Below are positions 38,984 to 40,454 of a DNA stretch of 40,454 nucleotides, piece after piece (the stretch's first letter is position 1; each line of letters begins with the position of its first letter). Origin of the DNA: Streptococcus lactarius (GTDB lineage: Bacteria; Bacillota; Bacilli; Lactobacillales; Streptococcaceae); assembly GCF_016642265.1 (NCBI RefSeq), contig NZ_MRXX01000011.1, positions 36,059 to 76,512 of the forward strand, in the 5' to 3' direction. The notes beneath the pieces were generated by a model. That model saw only the letters and a list, made by a program, of their open reading frames with translations. It searched no databases and had not been told where the DNA came from. The position numbers and the translations under genes were made by a program.

Positions 38984-39754
38984 TTACTTTTTAGTTTCCG
39001 TGTTGAACTCCCTCAACCGTTCTTGTCCCAACTTCAACATTTCTTTCTCCACCTTACTCAATTTTCCGAAGAGGCATTCGTGTAGAACTTCTGCTGCTGA
39101 GGTTTGATCTACTTGCGAATCATAAACGCACGATTGATCTCTTTGAAAAATTTGAATTTGATTAAAAATCTTGTTATTTTCTAGCTCTCGTAAGTTATCA
39201 ACTAAATGTTCTACAATTCCATCATGGTGCTCTTTGGGAGTCGCTCTAGCTTGACGAGGATCTATAGCATAGAGCTCTCCGTAACGTATCAAGGTGCTAA
39301 TATAGGACAATTCAGGCTTGGTCGCAATCAGTGCAAGTGAGACTTGGTAACCTCTAGTTGTCAATAATTGTGCCGTTTTTCTAGGAACTTCTGTTGTTCT
39401 CAAGGTTCCCTTGATTAACAAATGATAGCCTAGTTTACTCAATTCATCTACGAGATATTCAACCATTTTTCCCGCAAAAACCTTGGTATAATCCACACTA
39501 TCTTTGCCATACTTTTCCTGTAGGTCAAGGTAGTTGGGATGAAAAGAGCGATAACTATCTCCATCAATTATAATGATATTTCCTTGAAATTCCCTTTGTT
39601 TAATACGATGAATCGTAGTTTTCCCAGCACCACTCTGTCCACCTAGCAAGATAGCCTTGGGCTGAGACGAAGTTGTTTTACCACGAGTTAAAGAACGAAC
39701 GAGTCGTCTGGATGCTCGTTCAAAATCATCTTGACTAAACTCTTCTAGTTTCAT
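38984..39754 (-). CDS. pezT: Zeta-family toxin PezT (UDP-GlcNAc kinase), catalytic Glu replaced by Lys
   Basis: The toxin of the PezAT system, a kinase that phosphorylates UDP-N-acetylglucosamine and blocks cell-wall synthesis. 256 residues, close to pneumococcal PezT (253). Walker A GGQSGAGKTT with Lys45; catalytic base Asp66 in IDGDSYRS; Arg157 in STLIRYGEL; Arg170 in PRQARATPKEHHD. Position 115, in LLIKGTLR, is lysine. The corresponding residue in zeta (Glu116) is glutamate, one of the residues reported as needed for activity. The codon is AAG, one base from GAG. The toxin may be inactive or weak. The ATG overlaps the pezA stop (TAATG), giving translational coupling. Confidence 0.9.
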   Translation of the reverse strand: MKLEEFSQDDFERASRRLVRSLTRGKTTSSQPKAILLGGQSGAGKTTIHRIKQREFQGNIIIIDGDSYRSFHPNYLDLQEKYGKDSVDYTKVFAGKMVEYLVDELSKLGYHLLIKGTLRTTEVPRKTAQLLTTRGYQVSLALIATKPELSYISTLIRYGELYAIDPRQARATPKEHHDGIVEHLVDNLRELENNKIFNQIQIFQRDQSCVYDSQVDQTSAAEVLHECLFGKLSKVEKEMLKLGQERLREFNTETKK

Positions 39755-40230
39755 TAGGCCACCACCAGATGACTAGCTTGTTCTAGCATCCGTTCAATGC
39801 CATCCAAATAGCCATTAAATCGCTCTACTTCATCAAAAGTCCCCACAAGATAAATCTTCGTGTTCAGCAAATCAGACAAATCATCGCTCATTAGAACCCA
39901 AGGATTAGAAGTATCATCAAATGCAATTCCTTGTTCATCTTGAAAACGATAAAGTTGCGCTAAGATATTCGCCCCTCGTTCTTTAATCACTTCAATTTTC
40001 AGGGTCAACTGGTAATCTTCTACTGGTGTGAGCATCTTTTCCTCCCCTACGATATCGATATAGGAAACATTAAATTTCTGGCAGATACGATCTATTAATT
40101 CTGTCGAAATTGAACTTGTTCCATTTTCATAACGACTTAGGCTATTTCGAGAGATACCAACAATCTTTGCGAACTCAGGCTGGGTTAGGTTATGTGTTTT
40201 ACGTAACGCTTTAATATTTTCTCCGATCAT
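39754..40230 (-). CDS. pezA: PezA antitoxin, XRE-family (158 aa)
   Basis: The antitoxin and repressor of PezAT. The N-terminal helix-turn-helix (about residues 4-60) reads IKALRKTHNLTQPEFAKIVG and ISRNSLSRYENG. The C-terminal helical part (about 70-158) wraps the toxin; it contains LTPVEDYQLTLKIEVIKERG and FNGYLDGIERMLEQA. At 158 residues from the ATG at 40230 it equals the length of pneumococcal PezA. GGAGGG lies 6 nt upstream. An in-frame start at 40320 would add 30 residues and read through the promoter and operator, so I reject it. It autoregulates through the palindrome at 40276-40297. Confidence 0.93.
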   Translation of the reverse strand: MIGENIKALRKTHNLTQPEFAKIVGISRNSLSRYENGTSSISTELIDRICQKFNVSYIDIVGEEKMLTPVEDYQLTLKIEVIKERGANILAQLYRFQDEQGIAFDDTSNPWVLMSDDLSDLLNTKIYLVGTFDEVERFNGYLDGIERMLEQASHLVVA

Positions 40231-40255
40231 GAGAGCCCTCCTTTTATTTATTTCT

Positions 40256-40297
40256 ATTATAGCACAAAAAAGATAAACGCACCATTTTTGGTGCGTT
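40256..40297 (-). promoter_or_regulatory. pezAT promoter and palindromic operator
   Basis: Minus strand -10 TATAAT (40261-40256). The -35 region, 17 nt upstream (40284-40279, TGGTGC), is poor and lies inside a palindrome, AACGCACCA-N4-TGGTGCGTT (40276-40297), with 9-bp perfect arms. This is the position expected for autorepression by PezA. Confidence 0.8.
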
Positions 40298-40427
40298 GTT
40301 GCTAATGGATAGAATACCACATATTTAGTTATTGAAGAAAAAGTACTATGAGACTGTTCAAAAAGTCTTTAAGAATATAAAAAAGTAAGAAAACTACAAT
40401 CGAAAACATATTGGAGATATGAATCTA

Positions 40428-40436
40428 TGATATACT
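40428..40436 (+). promoter_or_regulatory. Possible rightward promoter at the window edge
   Basis: TGATATACT on the plus strand is an extended -10 box without a clear -35. It could serve a gene to the right of the window. The rest of 40321-40454 is AT-rich with a weak AGACT/AGTCT stem and no gene. Confidence 0.35.
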
Positions 40437-40454
40437 AGTGATAATAAATAGTTA

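Noticed and set aside
40231..40320. 30-residue N-terminal extension of PezA.
   Set aside because: It would translate the palindromic operator and -10 box; the ATG at 40230 has GGAGGG upstream and gives the standard 158-residue length.
40340..40400. Possible insertion-sequence end at the right edge (AT-rich with an AGACT/AGTCT stem).
   Set aside because: No terminal inverted repeat partner or transposase is visible in the window, so the claim cannot be supported.

Overview
The window looks like a chromosomal segment of a Streptococcus of the mitis/sanguinis type (an oral species such as S. parasanguinis is plausible, but I cannot fix the species). Reasons: moderate-to-low GC, the hrcA-grpE-dnaK-dnaJ order with CIRCE elements, YSIRK/LPXTG surface glycosidases, a PezAT toxin-antitoxin pair, rpoE (delta subunit) next to trigger factor, a truA-pdxK-ECF operon, and BOX-like intergenic repeats. 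Almost all genes lie on the minus strand; only the large fucosidase and a small CsbD-like gene are on the plus strand.

Layout. 1-770: a small membrane protein, repeat fragments and tRNA-Thr(CGT). 777-4023: an ABC-2 exporter (ATPase plus two permeases) with a trailing GNAT acetyltransferase, under a promoter overlapped by a cre-like site. 4106-6316: an alpha/beta hydrolase, apparently leaderless, and class II fructose-bisphosphate aldolase. 6316-9606: a membrane protein, tRNA-Leu(AAG), pyrG with a GGGC-start attenuator leader, and a B3/B4-domain protein. 9619-9895: a hairpin-packed repeat element. 9904-14643: rpoE, tig, and the operon truA-pdxK-ECF S component-UPF0340. 14685-18386: a StrH-type beta-N-acetylhexosaminidase anchored to the wall. 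18438-23926: the heat-shock locus hrcA-grpE-dnaK-dnaJ, with two CIRCE operators and a repeat-filled dnaK-dnaJ gap. 23963-27979: a DacB-type carboxypeptidase, two tandem histidine phosphatases, and the UPF0210 (PFL) and ACT-domain pair. 28042-28220: a second hairpin element. 28253-33062: a 1505-residue LPXTG alpha-L-fucosidase. 33104-36216: a VanZ-RDD fusion and a TetR/quinone-reductase pair with a palindromic operator. 36254-37508: a frameshifted rhomboid-like gene and csbD. 37531-40297: an MFS exporter behind pezAT.

How it fits together: two cell-wall-anchored glycosidases remove GlcNAc and fucose from host glycans. StrH has a cre-like site at its promoter, so it is probably under carbon catabolite control. 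Housekeeping genes carry readable control signals: CTP-sensing attenuation for pyrG and HrcA/CIRCE for chaperones. PezAT is intact as an operon, but the toxin has a Glu-to-Lys change at a catalytic position.

Most interesting non-genic content: (i) two elements (9619-9895 and 28042-28220) that share the same terminal hairpins but differ inside, plus end fragments at 1-21 and 465-517; (ii) a 466-bp segment between dnaK and dnaJ bounded by a 21-bp perfect inverted repeat and holding a 113-bp tandem duplication; (iii) a perfect CIRCE that is also shaped as the intrinsic terminator of the upstream dacB unit. I found no CRISPR array, insertion sequence, prophage or replication origin. All calls come from reading the sequence and remembered family knowledge; no database search was run.
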